From Sphingomonas sp. Root720 (lineage in GTDB: Bacteria > Pseudomonadota > Alphaproteobacteria > Sphingomonadales > Sphingomonadaceae): a stretch of 64,000 nt of DNA. Below the pieces are notes generated by a model, which was given only the letters and a program-made list of their open reading frames with translations, did no database searches and was not told the origin of the DNA. The stretch is from the NCBI RefSeq assembly GCF_001428605.1, contig NZ_LMID01000011.1, positions 882,704 to 946,703 of the forward strand, read 5' to 3'. Positions 62,718 through 64,000 of this stretch are shown here, one piece after another (position 1 is the stretch's first letter; each line of letters opens with the position of its first letter). Both the position numbers and the translations under genes were made by a program.

Positions 62718-63404
62718 ATGGCAAGCACCGCATCGACGGAGGCGATGTCCACCGCGCCACCCTCTGCCCCGCCCTCCGCATCGCCAGAGACCCGCGAGCA
62801 GCTGATCGCGACGGCGCTGCGCATCTTCGCGGGGCAGGGCTATGACGGCGCGTCGACCCGCGACATCGCCCGCGCGTCGGGTGTCGCCCTGTCGGCGATC
62901 AGCTATCATTTCGGCAGCAAGCCCGAACTCTATGCAGCGGTGGCGGATCGCGCCGCGACGGTGATGTTCGCGCCGATCGAGGCGCATGTGGCGCGGGCCG
63001 AAGCGATCGCCGCCGCGCGACCGACGCGCGAACAGGCGCGCGACGCGCTCGTCCAACTCATCGACGCGGTCGCGGTCTCGCTGCTGGCGACCGGGCATGA
63101 AGCGGAAGCGGCCAACCAGTTCGGCATGCGCGAACTGGCGATCGGCGGTCCCGAGGTCGATCGGATCCATCGCGGCGTCGTGGAGCCGATCGTCACCGCC
63201 GCCGCCGCCCTGCTCGCCGCGGCGCTGGGCGGCGACAGGCGGGATCATGGCCTGGTCGCGACCACCTTGTTCGGGCCGATCACGCTGATGCGCCTGCTCC
63301 ACAACCGCAGCCTCGGCGACATGGCATCGGCCGAAGCCGAAGGGCTGCTGGCGACCGTCCGTGCCGTCAGCAAATGCAACGCGATGATCCTTTTCGACAA
63401 GTGA
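62718..63404 (+). CDS. TetR-family transcriptional regulator (CecR/DUF1956 type)
   Basis: A 228-residue repressor. Helix-turn-helix at about residues 25-70: REQLIATALRIFAGQGYDGASTRDIARASGVALSAISYHFGSKPELYAAV. The C-terminal half has the pattern of the CecR group (FGMRELAIGGPEVDRIHRGVVEPIV). The N-terminal 20 residues are Ala/Ser/Pro-rich, so a start at the internal ATG 62745 is possible. A near-perfect palindrome 42 bp after its stop, in front of a P450 gene, is a likely operator. Confidence 0.83.
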   Translation: MASTASTEAMSTAPPSAPPSASPETREQLIATALRIFAGQGYDGASTRDIARASGVALSAISYHFGSKPELYAAVADRAATVMFAPIEAHVARAEAIAAARPTREQARDALVQLIDAVAVSLLATGHEAEAANQFGMRELAIGGPEVDRIHRGVVEPIVTAAAALLAAALGGDRRDHGLVATTLFGPITLMRLLHNRSLGDMASAEAEGLLATVRAVSKCNAMILFDK

Positions 63405-63445
63405 AAAAAGCCTCGATGGCTTGGTAGCTTTTCGCCTGGAGGGTA

Positions 63446-63465
63446 TAGGTCGGTCGATCGACCTA
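63446..63465. promoter_or_regulatory. Palindromic operator TAGGTCGGTCGATCGACCTA in front of the third P450
   Basis: TAGGTCG and CGACCTA form a perfect 7 bp inverted repeat with a 6 bp centre. Nested inside is GGTCGATCGACC, a perfect 12 bp palindrome. It lies between the TetR stop (63404) and the P450 start (63485), about 20 bp before the ATG and just ahead of the ribosome-binding site. TetR binding here would block P450 transcription. Confidence 0.6.
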
Positions 63466-63484
63466 AACGATAAAGGAGGGCGGG

Positions 63485-64000
63485 ATGGACCAGCTGATCG
63501 ACATGAAGGACGTACCGGGCCATGTCCCGCCCGAGTTGATCTTCGACTTCGACCTGCACCGCGATCCCATGCTGGACCGGGATCTCCATCGCGGTTATTT
63601 CGCGCTCCACGCCGATGCGCCGGGCCTGTTCTACACGCGCCGCAACGGCGGCCATTGGGTCGCGACCAGCTATGACATCGTCCGGACGATGATGCTCAGT
63701 CCCGCGATCTTCTCCAGCAGCGGCACCGCCGTTCCCGCGGCGCCGCCGGAACTGGCCGTGCCGTTCCCGCCGCTCGACATGGACGATCCCGAGCATCGCA
63801 AATATCGAGCCCTGCTCAACAGGTTCCTGGCGCCGTCGGTGGTGCGGCGGATGGAGGCCACCGTCCGGACGCTGGCGCGCGAACTGATCGCCGATATCGT
63901 CGCCGGCGGGCGGGCGTGCGAATATGTCGAGCAATTCTCGTCGCGCCTGCCGGTCGGCATCTGGATGGCGATCATGGGCATGGACTTCTCGCGGCGGCGA
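63485..64000 (+). CDS. Cytochrome P450 (copy 3), N-terminal part, cut by the window end
   Basis: The frame runs from ATG 63485 (AAAGGAGG four bases upstream) to the end of the window, 172 codons without stop. The sequence has the P450 start pattern: PPELIFDFDLHRDPMLDRDLHRGYFALHADAPGLFYTRRNGGHWVATSYDIVRTMMLSPAIFSS, then the C-helix region LDMDDPEHRKYRALLNRFLAPSVVRRMEATVRTLA. The I helix and heme loop lie outside the window. Its position after the TetR gene and palindrome suggests it is the regulated target. Confidence 0.85.
   Translation, partial: MDQLIDMKDVPGHVPPELIFDFDLHRDPMLDRDLHRGYFALHADAPGLFYTRRNGGHWVATSYDIVRTMMLSPAIFSSSGTAVPAAPPELAVPFPPLDMDDPEHRKYRALLNRFLAPSVVRRMEATVRTLARELIADIVAGGRACEYVEQFSSRLPVGIWMAIMGMDFSRRR

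Overview
The window is a 64 kb piece of a high-GC chromosome or large plasmid. It most likely comes from an aerobic alphaproteobacterium of the Sphingomonadales (Sphingomonas, Rhizorhabdus or Novosphingobium type). The evidence is the base composition, the TonB-dependent receptors with IVVTAQRR-type plug starts, the spinster-type MFS permease, and the density of Rieske, P450, SDR, VOC and GST genes. There is no rRNA, tRNA, CRISPR array or intact insertion sequence. Almost everything is catabolic, arranged as short operons in divergent pairs.

Layout: (1) 1-4183: D-lactate dehydrogenase (5' truncated by the window), a VanA-like Rieske oxygenase, a flavin reductase and an FMN L-lactate dehydrogenase. 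(2) 4184-6399: a decayed stretch where a VOC gene and a TonB-receptor gene, facing each other, are both cut off at one junction near 5272. (3) 6400-9160: epimerase, 2-hydroxyacid dehydrogenase and D-glycerate 3-kinase. (4) 9132-14583 (minus): FMN monooxygenase, SnoaL, SDR, cupin and PQQ glucose-type dehydrogenase. (5) 14754-28602: the most informative part. It has a BphC/HsaC-type extradiol dioxygenase, SDR, AraC regulator, KshA-type Rieske oxygenase, meta-cleavage hydrolase, SnoaL, fused alpha-ketoacid dehydrogenase E1, KstD-type flavoprotein, HsaA-type flavin hydroxylase, KshB-type reductase, EthD, SDR and VOC. (6) 28637-36954: P450, TauD/TfdA dioxygenases, AKR, VOC-EthD, SDR, SnoaL, old yellow enzyme and AraC. 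(7) 37158-43691: a NIPSNAP-like protein, an FbiC-type (CofG-CofH) deazaflavin synthase with a SnoaL partner, then an aconitase-like pair plus a PEP-mutase-family lyase. (8) 43714-52791: SDR, three GSTs, epimerase, TauD, HpaI-type aldolase, P450, a Ddn-type deazaflavin oxidoreductase and an LLM-class oxidoreductase. (9) 53071-64000: two intact TonB receptors, MFS permease, AraC, an acetoacetate-decarboxylase-like enzyme, Gfo/Idh oxidoreductase, TetR and the start of a third P450.

How the genes may work together (inference): the two outer-membrane receptors and the MFS protein import a bulky hydrophobic substrate. KstD-, KshA/KshB- and HsaA-like enzymes desaturate and hydroxylate it, the extradiol dioxygenase opens a catecholic ring, and the hydrolase or E1 enzyme cuts the chain. 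The aconitase-like/lyase module, the HpaI aldolase and the lactate/glycerate enzymes then pass small acids to central metabolism. The enzyme set resembles actinobacterial steroid-ring degradation, but it is scattered and mixed with other families, so the true substrate could be a steroid, a diterpenoid or another polycyclic phenol. The presence of FbiC with a Ddn-like enzyme suggests that deazaflavin chemistry may take part. A short CAAAGCGAYC-type box recurs in many of the divergent promoter regions and may be the operator of a shared regulator, possibly one of the three related AraC proteins.
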